Positions 25,281 to 34,045 of a DNA stretch of 64,000 nt are shown here, piece after piece; within the stretch, counting starts at the first letter, position 1; the number at the start of each line of letters is the position of its first letter. This DNA comes from Betaproteobacteria bacterium (lineage in GTDB: Bacteria > Pseudomonadota > Gammaproteobacteria > Burkholderiales > Rhodocyclaceae): NCBI GenBank assembly GCA_016709965.1, contig JADJLT010000001.1:186001-250000 (forward strand), given 5' to 3'. The position numbers were made by a program, and so were the translations under genes. The notes under the pieces were generated by a model. It ran no database searches. It saw only the letters and a list, made by a program, of their open reading frames with translations, and had not been told where the DNA came from.

Positions 25281-27071
25281 TCAGTTATCAACACGCAGTA
25301 CTGCAAGAAACGCTTCCTGCGGAATTTCTACACTACCCACTTGTTTCATACGTTTTTTACCGGCCTTTTGTTTTTCCAGCAATTTTTTCTTGCGTGATAT
25401 ATCACCACCATAGCACTTGGCCAGCACATCCTTGCGCATCGCCTTCACGTTCTCACGAGAGATGATATGGGAACCGATAGCAGCCTGAATTGCCACATCG
25501 TACATTTGGCGTGGGATCAATTCGCGCATCTTGCTTGCAAGTTCGCGACCACGATATTGCGCATTTGCACGGTGAACGATCAGTGACAATGCATCAACCT
25601 TTTCACTATTGATCAGGATATCCAGTTTGACCACATCGGCAGCCCTGTATTCCTTGAAATCGTAATCAAGCGACGCATAGCCTTTCGAACATGACTTCAA
25701 CTTGTCGAAGAAGTCCATAACAACTTCGGCCATTGGCATCTCATAAACCAGTTTTACTTGGCGGCCGTGGTAGTGCATGTCAATCTGATTACCGCGCTTC
25801 TGGTTACATAGCGTGATTACGTTGCCCAAGTAGTCCTGTGGAACAAAGATGGTGGCCGTAATGATCGGCTCCCTGACCTCTTCCATTTTAGTGACATCTG
25901 GCAGCTTGGCCGGGTTTTCTACATCAACGATGCTGCCATCACGCATGACCACCTGATAGACCACTGTTGGTGCCGTTGTGATCAGATCCTGATCGAATTC
26001 GCGCTCCAGGCGTTCCTGCACGATTTCCATATGGAGCAGACCAAGAAATCCGCAACGAAATCCAAAACCCAAGGCTTGAGAAACTTCTGGTTCATATTGC
26101 AGCGATGAATCATTTAATTTAAGTTTCTCTAGCGCTTCCCGAAGAGAGTCATATTGATTCGATTCGACAGGGTACAACCCTGCAAAAACCTGCGGCTTGA
26201 TTTCCTTGAAGCCTGGTAATGCCTCTGATGCCTTGCGATCCATCGTGGTGATCGTATCGCCCACTTTGGCAGCTTTCAACTCCTTAATACCAGAGATAAC
26301 GAACCCGACCTCACCGGCTCGCAACATCTCCCGTGACTCGGACTTGGGGGCAAAAACTCCGACCTGCTCACACAATTGCTGGGCGCCGGTGGCCATGAAG
26401 AACAATTTATCCTTGGGTTTCAGGACACCGTCAATAACACGTACCAGCATGACGACACCAACGTAGTTGTCGAACCATGAATCGACAATCAAAGCCTTTA
26501 GCGGTGCATTCGGATCGCCCTTTGGTGGAGGAATGAGTGCAACAACTGCCTCAAGAATATCCTGAACCCCTAACCCAGTCTTTGCTGAGGCAAGCACAGC
26601 TTCCGATGCATCAATTCCGATTACATCCTCTATTTCCTGACGCGCGTTTTCTGGATCCGCCGAGGGCAGATCAATTTTATTCAATACAGGTACCACCTCA
26701 ACATTTAGTTCGAGAGCGGTATAGCAGTTGGCAACGGTCTGCGCCTCAACACCCTGCGAAGCATCAACTACCAGCAAAGCGCCTTCGCAAGCCGAAAGCG
26801 ACCGGGATACCTCATAAGAAAAATCTACGTGTCCCGGCGTATCGATCAAATTCAGGTTATAAACTTTGCCATCCCGCGCCTTATAGCTTAGCGCTGCGGT
26901 CTGTGCCTTGATCGTAATTCCGCGCTCTCGCTCGATATCCATCGAATCGAGTACCTGTGCTTCCATCTCGCGATCAGACAAGCCCCCACAAAGATGAATG
27001 ATGCGGTCAGCCAGTGTCGACTTGCCGTGATCAATGTGCGCGATGATCGAAAAGTTTCGTATATGATCCAT
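25281..27071 (-). CDS. lepA: Elongation factor 4 (LepA)
   Basis: 596 residues, the normal length. P-loop AHIDHGKST at 11-19, DTPGH, NKID, and the LepA-specific C-terminus with GGDISRKKKLLEKQKAGKKRMKQVG. A ribosomal GTPase thought to act in initiation or back-translocation under stress. A terminator separates it from the glutaredoxin-like gene upstream. Confidence 0.97.
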   Translation of the reverse strand: MDHIRNFSIIAHIDHGKSTLADRIIHLCGGLSDREMEAQVLDSMDIERERGITIKAQTAALSYKARDGKVYNLNLIDTPGHVDFSYEVSRSLSACEGALLVVDASQGVEAQTVANCYTALELNVEVVPVLNKIDLPSADPENARQEIEDVIGIDASEAVLASAKTGLGVQDILEAVVALIPPPKGDPNAPLKALIVDSWFDNYVGVVMLVRVIDGVLKPKDKLFFMATGAQQLCEQVGVFAPKSESREMLRAGEVGFVISGIKELKAAKVGDTITTMDRKASEALPGFKEIKPQVFAGLYPVESNQYDSLREALEKLKLNDSSLQYEPEVSQALGFGFRCGFLGLLHMEIVQERLEREFDQDLITTAPTVVYQVVMRDGSIVDVENPAKLPDVTKMEEVREPIITATIFVPQDYLGNVITLCNQKRGNQIDMHYHGRQVKLVYEMPMAEVVMDFFDKLKSCSKGYASLDYDFKEYRAADVVKLDILINSEKVDALSLIVHRANAQYRGRELASKMRELIPRQMYDVAIQAAIGSHIISRENVKAMRKDVLAKCYGGDISRKKKLLEKQKAGKKRMKQVGSVEIPQEAFLAVLRVDN

Positions 27072-27080
27072 TGGTACCAG

Positions 27081-27110
27081 TAAAAAAGGGCGCTATCCGG
27101 CGCCCTTCCC
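27081..27110 (-). terminator. Rho-independent terminator before lepA
   Basis: On the minus strand a GGGCGCC-type stem (27099-27105 with 27088-27093 and neighbours) is followed by a run of six T. It would end transcripts of the sigma-E operon before lepA. Confidence 0.75.
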
Positions 27111-27129
27111 TTTCAGAAGACCCTGAATT

Positions 27130-27375
27130 CTAGCGGATTCCAGCCAAATATTCACGGATTTTGGCTTCATCCAAAAAGTAGTGGCAAAGCTCTGTATCAC
27201 CATGTAGCAAAACTGGCACCAGTTCATCGAATCTGGCCTCAAGCATTGAGTCGGTATCGACATCAATTATCTTCACAGCAACCCCGAACTCTTCCAGCAG
27301 CGGCAGCAAAGCCTCTTCCATGTCATGACAAAGATGGCAGTAGCTGCGACTTATCAGCAACAACTCAGTTGCCAT
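27130..27375 (-). CDS. Glutaredoxin-family thiol protein
   Basis: 81 residues with a redox motif SYCHLCHDM (Cys13, Cys16) and a cis-Pro region VPVLLHGD, matching the short glutaredoxin-like DUF836 family usually found between mucD and lepA in betaproteobacteria. Its start lies inside the small mucD-like remnant upstream. Confidence 0.85.
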   Translation of the reverse strand: MATELLLISRSYCHLCHDMEEALLPLLEEFGVAVKIIDVDTDSMLEARFDELVPVLLHGDTELCHYFLDEAKIREYLAGIR

Positions 27376-27508
27376 TCAGACCCTTGATGGTAATAAAGGT
27401 TTGCGTCTCTCTACGCCGAATCAGAAGCGAGACTTTTCTACCATTGGCGAATTGATCCAATAGCCTATTGAACTGTGTGGTAGCAAAGGAAACCGCATAA
27501 ACCGCCAT
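27365..27508 (-). pseudogene. C-terminal remnant of a MucD/DegP-type serine protease
   Basis: A 47-codon frame between rseC and the glutaredoxin gene. Its text FNRLLDQFANGRKVSLLIRRRETQTF and FITIK closely resembles the last strands of the second PDZ domain of MucD/DegQ proteases, the gene expected at exactly this place. Everything upstream (protease domain, first PDZ) is gone, replaced directly by the rseC stop. Homology is judged by eye. Confidence 0.55.
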
Positions 27509-27525
27509 GAATCTGAATTCGATTC

Positions 27526-27957
27526 TTATCGGGAAATAATATGGGGGCGATTTGCAAAAGCCGCTTCATCGCCGCGTGACCGCTGAATCACGTATATGTA
27601 GGACGTAATCAAACCAAACGCGCCACCCAATATTGCCCACAAATCGCTTCCCAATAGTGAGCCAAACGCCGCACCTAAAATTGTTGCGACCAATGGAATC
27701 CCATAAGCCAGATTCGCCGTACGGCGAACACTGCCAGCCGCAATGGCAATGGTCACGCTATCCCCAACAGCGGCACCGATAGAGTTTTCTACGTGGTACG
27801 TTTTCTGTCCAGCACAGAAAATTTGGGTCAGTTGCTGACCACCACAGCCACCTTTTTCATGGCAACGGCCACAGCCACCTTGATCAGGTTCAACGATGGC
27901 ATTCTCCCCATCAAGTGACCGGACAACCCCTCTAATTGTCGTTTGTTCAACACCCAT
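27526..27957 (-). CDS. rseC: RseC/MucC-family sigma-E regulator
   Basis: 143 residues from the ATG at 27957. The N-terminus has the cysteine cluster GGCGRCHEKGGCGG, followed by two membrane segments (ANLAYGIPLVATILGAAFG and LWAILGGAFGLITSYIYVI). RseC/MucC proteins are linked to sigma-E control and SoxR reduction. It follows rpoE directly; the anti-sigma genes rseA and rseB that usually intervene are absent. Confidence 0.88.
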   Translation of the reverse strand: MGVEQTTIRGVVRSLDGENAIVEPDQGGCGRCHEKGGCGGQQLTQIFCAGQKTYHVENSIGAAVGDSVTIAIAAGSVRRTANLAYGIPLVATILGAAFGSLLGSDLWAILGGAFGLITSYIYVIQRSRGDEAAFANRPHIISR

Positions 27958-27958
27958 G

Positions 27959-28558
27959 CTACCAACGCTTATCGGATGCGGTATCAAGTAGGGGGCGAAG
28001 TTTTGCCGCCACAGCTTCACGAGCGCGGAAAATTCTAGAACGAACCGTGCCTATTGGGCAGTCCATAATTCCTGCGATTTCTTCATAGGACATACCGTCT
28101 ATTTCTCGCAACACAATGGCCGTCCGCAACTCTTCTGGCAAGGAATCCATTGCGCAATTAATTGTCTCCCCAATTTGCTTGGTCAACAGGAGACTTTCAG
28201 GTGTGTTGATATCGCGTAATTGAGTGGCGTCATCAAACGTCTCAGCCTCATCGGTATCAAACTCTGTCGTAGTGGGTGCACGCCTTCCCTGAGACACAAG
28301 ATAGTTCTTGGCAGTATTGATCCCGATACGATACAGCCATGTATAGAAAGCACTATCCCCACGAAAGGACGGCAAAGCTCGATAGGCTTTTATGAATGCC
28401 TCTTGAGAAACATCCTCCACTTCAGCGGAATCACGCACAAAACGCGACAACAAGCGACCCAACTTGCGCTGGTACTTGCTCACCAACTGGTCGAAGGCGC
28501 GCTTATCTCCGCCTTGCGCCCGCTCGACCAGTACTTGATCGATCTCGCGCTCACTCAT
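27959..28558 (-). CDS. rpoE: Extracytoplasmic-stress sigma factor RpoE (AlgU)
   Basis: 199 residues from the ATG giving MSEREIDQVLVERAQGGD. Region 2 is DQLVSKYQRKLGRLLSRFV, EDVSQEAFIKAYRAL and YTWLYRIGINTAKNYL; region 4 is LPEELRTAIVLREIDGMSYEEIAGIMDCPIGTVRSRIFRARE. Close to AlgU/RpoE throughout. Longer upstream frames begin outside the family's usual start. No anti-sigma gene follows, so its control here must differ from the standard rpoE-rseA-rseB arrangement or be encoded elsewhere. Confidence 0.95.
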   Translation of the reverse strand: MSEREIDQVLVERAQGGDKRAFDQLVSKYQRKLGRLLSRFVRDSAEVEDVSQEAFIKAYRALPSFRGDSAFYTWLYRIGINTAKNYLVSQGRRAPTTTEFDTDEAETFDDATQLRDINTPESLLLTKQIGETINCAMDSLPEELRTAIVLREIDGMSYEEIAGIMDCPIGTVRSRIFRAREAVAAKLRPLLDTASDKRW

Positions 28559-28679
28559 GGTTGTTGATTTCCTGGGGATTGGACATGTCCATCTGTTATA
28601 GGCGCAGTATAGCTCAGCAGTTTTCATGAAGCGGAAAGGTATTTATCCCAAGTTGTGACTTTCTGTAACCGGATTTATG

Positions 28680-28709
28680 GTTTTCCGCGTGCTATATTTG
28701 GCGGAAAAC
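28680..28709. promoter_or_regulatory. Inverted repeat upstream of nadB, possible operator
   Basis: A perfect 9-bp inverted repeat, GTTTTCCGC (28680-28688) and GCGGAAAAC (28701-28709), flanks a TATATT that could be a -10 element (28693-28698). Its position 19 bases before the GTG start suggests a repressor site for nadB. No matching -35 is obvious. Confidence 0.5.
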
Positions 28710-28727
28710 AATCCCCCAGAGAACAGC

Positions 28728-30305
28728 GTGCAGAAATTTGACGTACTTATTATCGGTAGTGGGCTTGCGGGCCAATCTGCCGCATTACGCCTAGCATCAC
28801 ATTGCCGAGTTGCTTTAGTAAGCAAGCGAAGCCTCGAAGATTCAGCATCCGGTTGGGCGCAAGGAGGGATCGCAGCCGTTCTCGATAGCAGCGATTCGAT
28901 TGAAGCTCACATTCAGGACACTCTTGTAGCCGGAGCATGGTTAAACGATGAAAAAGCAACCCGTTTTGTGGTCGAGAACGGGCGACATGCAATCGAATGG
29001 CTAATTGAACAAGGCGTCCCATTTACCAAGGACGATGCCGGTTATCACCTGACCCGCGAAGGCGGACACAGTGCCCGCAGAGTGATTCATGTGGCAGATG
29101 CCACGGGCTCCGCGGTTCAGGATACCCTGACCAGAAAAGTCCGGGCAAACCCAAACATCACGGTACTCGAAGATCATATCGCGATCGATTTAATTACTGG
29201 CGACAAGTTAGGAACCGGAGAAAAGCGTTGTTTTGGTGCTTACATCCTGAACACTCAAGATGGTGAGGTTGTGACCATCGGAGCAGCCAATACAATGCTG
29301 GCCACCGGTGGCGCAGGCAAGGTTTATCTCTACACTACCAACCCGGACACTTCTACGGGTGATGGAATTGCCATGGCTTATCGGGCTGGATGCCGTGTTT
29401 CCAACATGGAGTTCATCCAGTTTCACCCTACATGCTTGTATCATCCGCAAGCAAAATCATTCCTTATCTCTGAGGCAGTTCGCGGTGAAGGGGGGCTTCT
29501 CAGGCTACCAGATGGCACTCGGTTCATGCCTGAACATGATGATCGAGCCGAACTGGCACCACGTGATATTGTCGCTCGAGCCATAGACTTTGAAATGAAG
29601 AAGCGGGGTCTGGATTGCGTCTTTCTCGATATTTCGCACAAGGGTGAGGATTTTATCCGGACCCATTTCCCGAATATTTACGCAAGATGCATGGAGCTTG
29701 GTATCGATATTACTCAAGCACCAATACCCGTCGTACCTGCTGCTCATTATACCTGCGGGGGAGTTATCAGCGACTTGAACGGAAGAACAGATGTTGCAGG
29801 GCTTTATGTAGCTGGCGAAGCCTCATGCACCGGTCTTCATGGCGCCAACCGTCTCGCATCAAATTCCTTGCTCGAATGCTTGGTCTTCGCAGAAGCTGTG
29901 GTCAAGGATATTTTGGCCAACAACACCATAACTATTCCACAATTGCCTTTATGGGATGAAAGTCGCGTTACCGACGCCGACGAAGAGGTTGTTATCTCGC
30001 ACAACTGGGATGAACTCCGACGCTTCATGTGGGACTATGTAGGCATTGTTCGCACGACAAAGCGCTTAATGCGAGCAGGACATCGCATCGCTTTACTAAA
30101 ACGTGAGATTGACGAGTTTTATGCCAACTTCAGAGTAAGTCATGATCTGATTGAACTTCGCAACCTTGTCGCAACGGCAGATTTGATTGTCCGCTGTGCC
30201 ATGCAGCGAAAGGAAAGCCGAGGGCTTCACTTTTCGAGAGATTACCCGGAGACAGCTACCAAGGTGAAGAATACCGTTCTCAGATGTCGCCGCCCGGCGC
30301 GATGA
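28728..30305 (+). CDS. nadB: L-aspartate oxidase
   Basis: 525 residues from GTG 28728, which gives VQKFDVLIIGSGLAGQSAALRL, the family's usual start; an ATG at 28677 would add 17 residues and swallow the inverted repeat. FAD-binding GSGLAG, SGWAQGGIAAVL, and GGHSARRVIH active-site region are intact, and the C-terminal helical domain is complete. NadB oxidises aspartate to iminoaspartate in NAD synthesis. Its 3' end overlaps the opposite ygfX-like gene by 26 bases. Confidence 0.95.
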   Translation: MQKFDVLIIGSGLAGQSAALRLASHCRVALVSKRSLEDSASGWAQGGIAAVLDSSDSIEAHIQDTLVAGAWLNDEKATRFVVENGRHAIEWLIEQGVPFTKDDAGYHLTREGGHSARRVIHVADATGSAVQDTLTRKVRANPNITVLEDHIAIDLITGDKLGTGEKRCFGAYILNTQDGEVVTIGAANTMLATGGAGKVYLYTTNPDTSTGDGIAMAYRAGCRVSNMEFIQFHPTCLYHPQAKSFLISEAVRGEGGLLRLPDGTRFMPEHDDRAELAPRDIVARAIDFEMKKRGLDCVFLDISHKGEDFIRTHFPNIYARCMELGIDITQAPIPVVPAAHYTCGGVISDLNGRTDVAGLYVAGEASCTGLHGANRLASNSLLECLVFAEAVVKDILANNTITIPQLPLWDESRVTDADEEVVISHNWDELRRFMWDYVGIVRTTKRLMRAGHRIALLKREIDEFYANFRVSHDLIELRNLVATADLIVRCAMQRKESRGLHFSRDYPETATKVKNTVLRCRRPAR

Positions 30306-30717
30306 ATTGAGCTTGCCAACGAAGAAACATCCTCAGATGCCTGAAGTCTGTATCCGTTAAGCTGTCTCTTGCGACAACCAAAGTGTGAATGGAACCTGCT
30401 TCAGTCTTTAGGCGAATAACGGTGAGCCACGAATGAACTAACGAATATGGCTGAAGTGCAACCTTCTCAAACTCCAATTCATCTGCTCTCGCCGCCAAAA
30501 TATAACCACTACGCTCCAAGCGAATCTTCTGAAAATATGGCTTTAGATTAAGCCAAGCTAGAAGTGCAAAAGCCCACGTGATAAATACAAGTGCGGATTG
30601 TATCGACCTTGCCCCTGCAAAATAAAAAATGGACGCTGTCGCCAGAAAGACGAGTATCAGTACCGAAACATCCAATAAATGCGAACGGCGCAGTCCGACA
30701 AATACCGGAAGCTGCAC
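30280..30717 (-). CDS. YgfX/CptA-like membrane protein
   Basis: 145 residues with two adjacent membrane helices (about 13-32 and 40-58), then a soluble tail with YSLVHSWLTVIRL and DTDFRHLRMFLRW, the layout of the YgfX (CptA) family. In E. coli YgfX pairs with SdhE and has been called a toxin acting on FtsZ and MreB; no sdhE lies here. Convergent overlap with nadB. Confidence 0.65.
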   Translation of the reverse strand: MQLPVFVGLRRSHLLDVSVLILVFLATASIFYFAGARSIQSALVFITWAFALLAWLNLKPYFQKIRLERSGYILAARADELEFEKVALQPYSLVHSWLTVIRLKTEAGSIHTLVVARDSLTDTDFRHLRMFLRWQAQFIAPGGDI

Positions 30718-30740
30718 CGTTCTCTCTACGACTGGTTGGC

Positions 30741-31976
30741 TTAGATTCGCTTGAATACTAGCGAGCCATTGGTCCCACCAAAACCAAAATTATTCTTCAG
30801 CGCCACGTCAATTTTCATTGGACGCGCTACATTCGCACAATAATCAAGATCACATTCAGGATCCTGATTAAAGATATTAATAGTTGGGGGTGAAATCTGG
30901 TTATGTATTGCCAGCACTGTAAACAACGACTCTATACCACCAGCACCACCTAGAAGGTGACCAGTCATCGATTTGGTTGAGTTCACCACCAACTGGTAGG
31001 CCGCATCACCAAAAGCTTGCTTGACTGCATCTGTTTCATTCTTGTCACCAAGAGGCGTAGAGGTGCCATGAGCATTCAGGTACTGAACCTCTGACGGAGC
31101 AACTCCTGCGTTCTTCAAGGCATTCAGCATGGAACGACGCGGTCCATCAGTATTTGGGGCCGTGATATGGTACGCATCACCGCTCATTCCGAACCCGATC
31201 AATTCTGCGTAAATTTTTGCACCCCGCGCCTTTGCGTGCTCATATTCTTCAAGCACCATGACGCCGGCCCCTTCACCAAGCACGAAACCATCGCGGTCCT
31301 TATCCCACGGCCGACTGGCTGTAGTTGGGTCGTCGTTGCGCGTGGACAAGGCCCTAGCAGCACAAAAACCGCCCATACCCAAAGGTGACACAGTCGATTC
31401 TGCTCCACCTGCAACCATGACGTCCGCGTCACCGTATTCAATGATACGCGCAGCATCACCAATCGAATGTGTACCCGTCGTGCATGCAGAAACCAAGGCA
31501 ATATTCGGTCCCTTGAAGCCAAACTCGATCGACAGATTGCCAGATATCATATTAATGATCGAACCTGGCACAAAGAACGGGGAAACCTTGCGCACACCAC
31601 CCGCAGTGTACTCGTCTTTGGTTGCCTCAATCAGTGGCAGCCCCCCGATACCTGAACCAATGGCAACACCAACCCGTTCCGGATCAGCTGCGCCCTCCTT
31701 GTCCAGACCGGCATCATGCACGGCCTGAATGCCAGCTGCAAGCCCGAAATGGATAAAGTCATCCATACGGCGCGCATCCTTGGCGGAAATATATTGGGTA
31801 ATGTCAAAGTTCTTGACCTCACCGGCGAACTGAACCGGGAAAGTTGAGGTATCAAACTTGGTGACAGCGGCAATACCGGATTTACCTGCCAGAATGTTCT
31901 GCCAAGCTTCTTCGACGGTGTTTCCGACCGGGCTAACTATGCCCAAACCGGTAATTACGACTCTGCGACGTGCCAA
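30741..31976 (-). CDS. fabF: 3-oxoacyl-ACP synthase II
   Basis: 411 residues from a TTG at 31976; a GGAG ribosome site seven bases upstream supports it and it gives MARRRVVITGLG, the normal start. Active-site Cys in VSACTTGTHSIG, His in AHGTSTPLGD and in MTGHLLGGAG. It elongates fatty acids with malonyl-ACP. It follows acpP across a strong hairpin. Confidence 0.95.
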   Translation of the reverse strand: MARRRVVITGLGIVSPVGNTVEEAWQNILAGKSGIAAVTKFDTSTFPVQFAGEVKNFDITQYISAKDARRMDDFIHFGLAAGIQAVHDAGLDKEGAADPERVGVAIGSGIGGLPLIEATKDEYTAGGVRKVSPFFVPGSIINMISGNLSIEFGFKGPNIALVSACTTGTHSIGDAARIIEYGDADVMVAGGAESTVSPLGMGGFCAARALSTRNDDPTTASRPWDKDRDGFVLGEGAGVMVLEEYEHAKARGAKIYAELIGFGMSGDAYHITAPNTDGPRRSMLNALKNAGVAPSEVQYLNAHGTSTPLGDKNETDAVKQAFGDAAYQLVVNSTKSMTGHLLGGAGGIESLFTVLAIHNQISPPTINIFNQDPECDLDYCANVARPMKIDVALKNNFGFGGTNGSLVFKRI

Positions 31977-31999
31977 GGTGCACTCCGAAAGCAAATGTA

Positions 32000-32028
32000 G
32001 CAAGGCCGGCCAAGGGGGCCGGCCTTGC
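32000..32028 (-). promoter_or_regulatory. Strong hairpin between acpP and fabF
   Basis: A perfect 12-bp stem (32000-32011 with 32017-32028) and a 5-base loop, without a T run. It lies just after the acpP stop and could be an mRNA-stabilising or processing element that keeps acpP output above fabF. Confidence 0.6.
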
Positions 32029-32048
32029 CTGGGTCAACCAGAATTGGA

Positions 32049-32285
32049 TTACTTCTTGTTGGCGAGGATGAAATCGACTGCCTGCTGGACCGTAGTGATC
32101 TTCTCAGCTTGGTCGTCAGGAATTTCGCACTCGAACTCTTCTTCGAGTGCCATGACCAGTTCAACGGTATCCAGGGAATCCGCGCCCAGATCGTCCACAA
32201 AGGAGGACTCGTTCTTGATGTCCGCTTCGTTCACGCCCAGTTGTTCGGCGACGATCTTTTTGACGCGCTCTACGATGTTATCCAT
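32049..32285 (-). CDS. acpP: Acyl carrier protein
   Basis: 78 residues, acidic, with the phosphopantetheine site GADSLDTVELVMALEEEF (Ser of DSL). It carries growing acyl chains. Located between fabG and fabF as usual. Confidence 0.98.
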   Translation of the reverse strand: MDNIVERVKKIVAEQLGVNEADIKNESSFVDDLGADSLDTVELVMALEEEFECEIPDDQAEKITTVQQAVDFILANKK

Positions 32286-32358
32286 TAGAAAAACTCCTTC
32301 CCCTCAGGGGTACGAAAAAAAACGTTACTAGTCTACCAAAAGCCGAGGCTTCAGGAAA

Positions 32359-33099
32359 TCAATCCATAAACATGCCGCCATTCACATGCACTGTTGTGCC
32401 TGTGATATAGGCAGCAGCCGGGGATACAAGAAAACCGACAGCGCCAGCAATATCTTCAGGCGTACCAGCGCGCCCCAACGGGATCGACGCAAGCATGGCC
32501 TGCTTCTGCTCTTCGGTCAACGCATGCGTCATGTCCGTTGCAATAAAGCCTGGCGCAACACAATTAACTGTAATGTTACGACTACCCAACTCACGTGCCA
32601 GCGAGCGACTCATGCCCGCTACACCTGCCTTGGCAGCACAATAATTTGCCTGCCCAGGGTTACCTGAATAACCGACTACCGACGTAATATTTACAATGCG
32701 GCCAAAACGTACCTTCATCATGCCACGCATCACTCCGCGCGAGAGACGAAACACCGCTTTCAGATTAGTGTCAATAACCGCATCCCATTCATCATCCCCC
32801 ATCCGCATTGATAGGTTATCACGGGTAATACCAGCATTATTCACAAGGATCGTGATAGCGCCAAATTCCTTGGTAAGGTCAGCCAAAACTGAATCTGTCT
32901 GAGCAACATCGCAAACATTAAGTGCGATACCTTTTCCTTTGACGCCAGCCTCTGAAAGATAGGCAGAAATCTTCGCGGCACCTTCCGCAGTAGTTGCCGT
33001 ACCAATTACCGTAGCGCGTTGCTTACCCAATTCAAGGGCGATTGCACGGCCAATTCCACGAGTGGCGCCAGTAACCAAGGCCGTCTTGTCATTCAACAT
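32359..33099 (-). CDS. fabG: 3-oxoacyl-ACP reductase
   Basis: 246 residues of the short-chain dehydrogenase type: TGATRGIGRAIA nucleotide-binding loop, NNAG, catalytic Ser in NITSVVGYSG and YCAAKAG (Tyr, Lys). Three bases after fabD. Confidence 0.97.
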   Translation of the reverse strand: MLNDKTALVTGATRGIGRAIALELGKQRATVIGTATTAEGAAKISAYLSEAGVKGKGIALNVCDVAQTDSVLADLTKEFGAITILVNNAGITRDNLSMRMGDDEWDAVIDTNLKAVFRLSRGVMRGMMKVRFGRIVNITSVVGYSGNPGQANYCAAKAGVAGMSRSLARELGSRNITVNCVAPGFIATDMTHALTEEQKQAMLASIPLGRAGTPEDIAGAVGFLVSPAAAYITGTTVHVNGGMFMD

Positions 33100-33102
33100 C
33101 TG

Positions 33103-34029
33103 TCACTCCAGACCCAGATTGGCTTCAATGGCCGCGACATCAGCCATGGCAACACCAACGACACCATCGGCGCAACGCTTGGTCAATCCAGCCAACACTT
33201 TCCCCGGACCGCATTCAACTACGGTTAACACGCCGAGAACGGCCATTTTCTGAATCGTTTCAACCCAACGAACAGGATTGAAAGCCTGGCGAATCAGGGC
33301 ATCCTTGATTCGCGCAGGATCAGTTTCGATAGCAACATCAACATTGTTAACTACGGGAATTTGCGGCTCTTTAAAATTCAGTTCTGCCAAACGAGAAGCC
33401 AACTTGTCAGCCGCAGGACGGATCAGAGACGAATGGAAGGGCGCAGACACTGGCAAGGCCTTAGCCATCTTGGCCCCCCGCGCCTTGCACGCATCCATTG
33501 CGCGCTCAACCGCTTCCTTGTGGCCGGCAATCACTGTTTGACCGTTAGCATTGAAATTAACGGGCTCCACCACTTGGCCGTTTGCTGCTTCTATGCATGC
33601 AGCCACGATGCTTGGAGTATCCAGGCCGAGAATAGCGGCCATTGCACCGGTTCCCAACGGTACCGCTTCCTGCATCGCTGCGGCCCGCAAACGAACAAGC
33701 GGAACAGCATCCTTGAAATCAATCACACCCGAAGCAACCAGCGCGGAATATTCACCAAGACTATGCCCCGCAACAAGCGCTGGCTTGCGACCACCCTTTG
33801 CAATCCACAAACGCCATGCAGCGACACCAGCCGTCAGCATTACTGGCTGGGTATTTACCGTCTGCGTTAACGCTTCCGCCGGACCATCAGCAACCATGGC
33901 CCAAAGATCGTCCCCCAGTGCATCTGACGCCTCGCCAAAAGTTTCACGAACCACAGCTGCGTCGCCATAAGGTGCCATCATGCCAACGCTCTGTGAGCCT
34001 TGACCTGGAAATACGAATGCAAAAGACAT
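33103..34029 (-). CDS. fabD: Malonyl-CoA:ACP transacylase
   Basis: 308 residues from the ATG giving MSFAFVFPGQGSQ, with ribosome site GGAGACG; the 55-residue upstream extension lies in fabH. Active site GHSLGEYSAL. It loads malonyl groups on ACP. Sixteen bases after fabH. Confidence 0.96.
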   Translation of the reverse strand: MSFAFVFPGQGSQSVGMMAPYGDAAVVRETFGEASDALGDDLWAMVADGPAEALTQTVNTQPVMLTAGVAAWRLWIAKGGRKPALVAGHSLGEYSALVASGVIDFKDAVPLVRLRAAAMQEAVPLGTGAMAAILGLDTPSIVAACIEAANGQVVEPVNFNANGQTVIAGHKEAVERAMDACKARGAKMAKALPVSAPFHSSLIRPAADKLASRLAELNFKEPQIPVVNNVDVAIETDPARIKDALIRQAFNPVRWVETIQKMAVLGVLTVVECGPGKVLAGLTKRCADGVVGVAMADVAAIEANLGLE

Positions 34030-34045
34030 GGTTTCGTCTCCTGGT

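Noticed and set aside
28559..28727. Sigma-E autoregulated promoter before rpoE
   Set aside because: A weak AACTT-like -35 can be found, but spacing and -10 text do not fit well enough to claim it.
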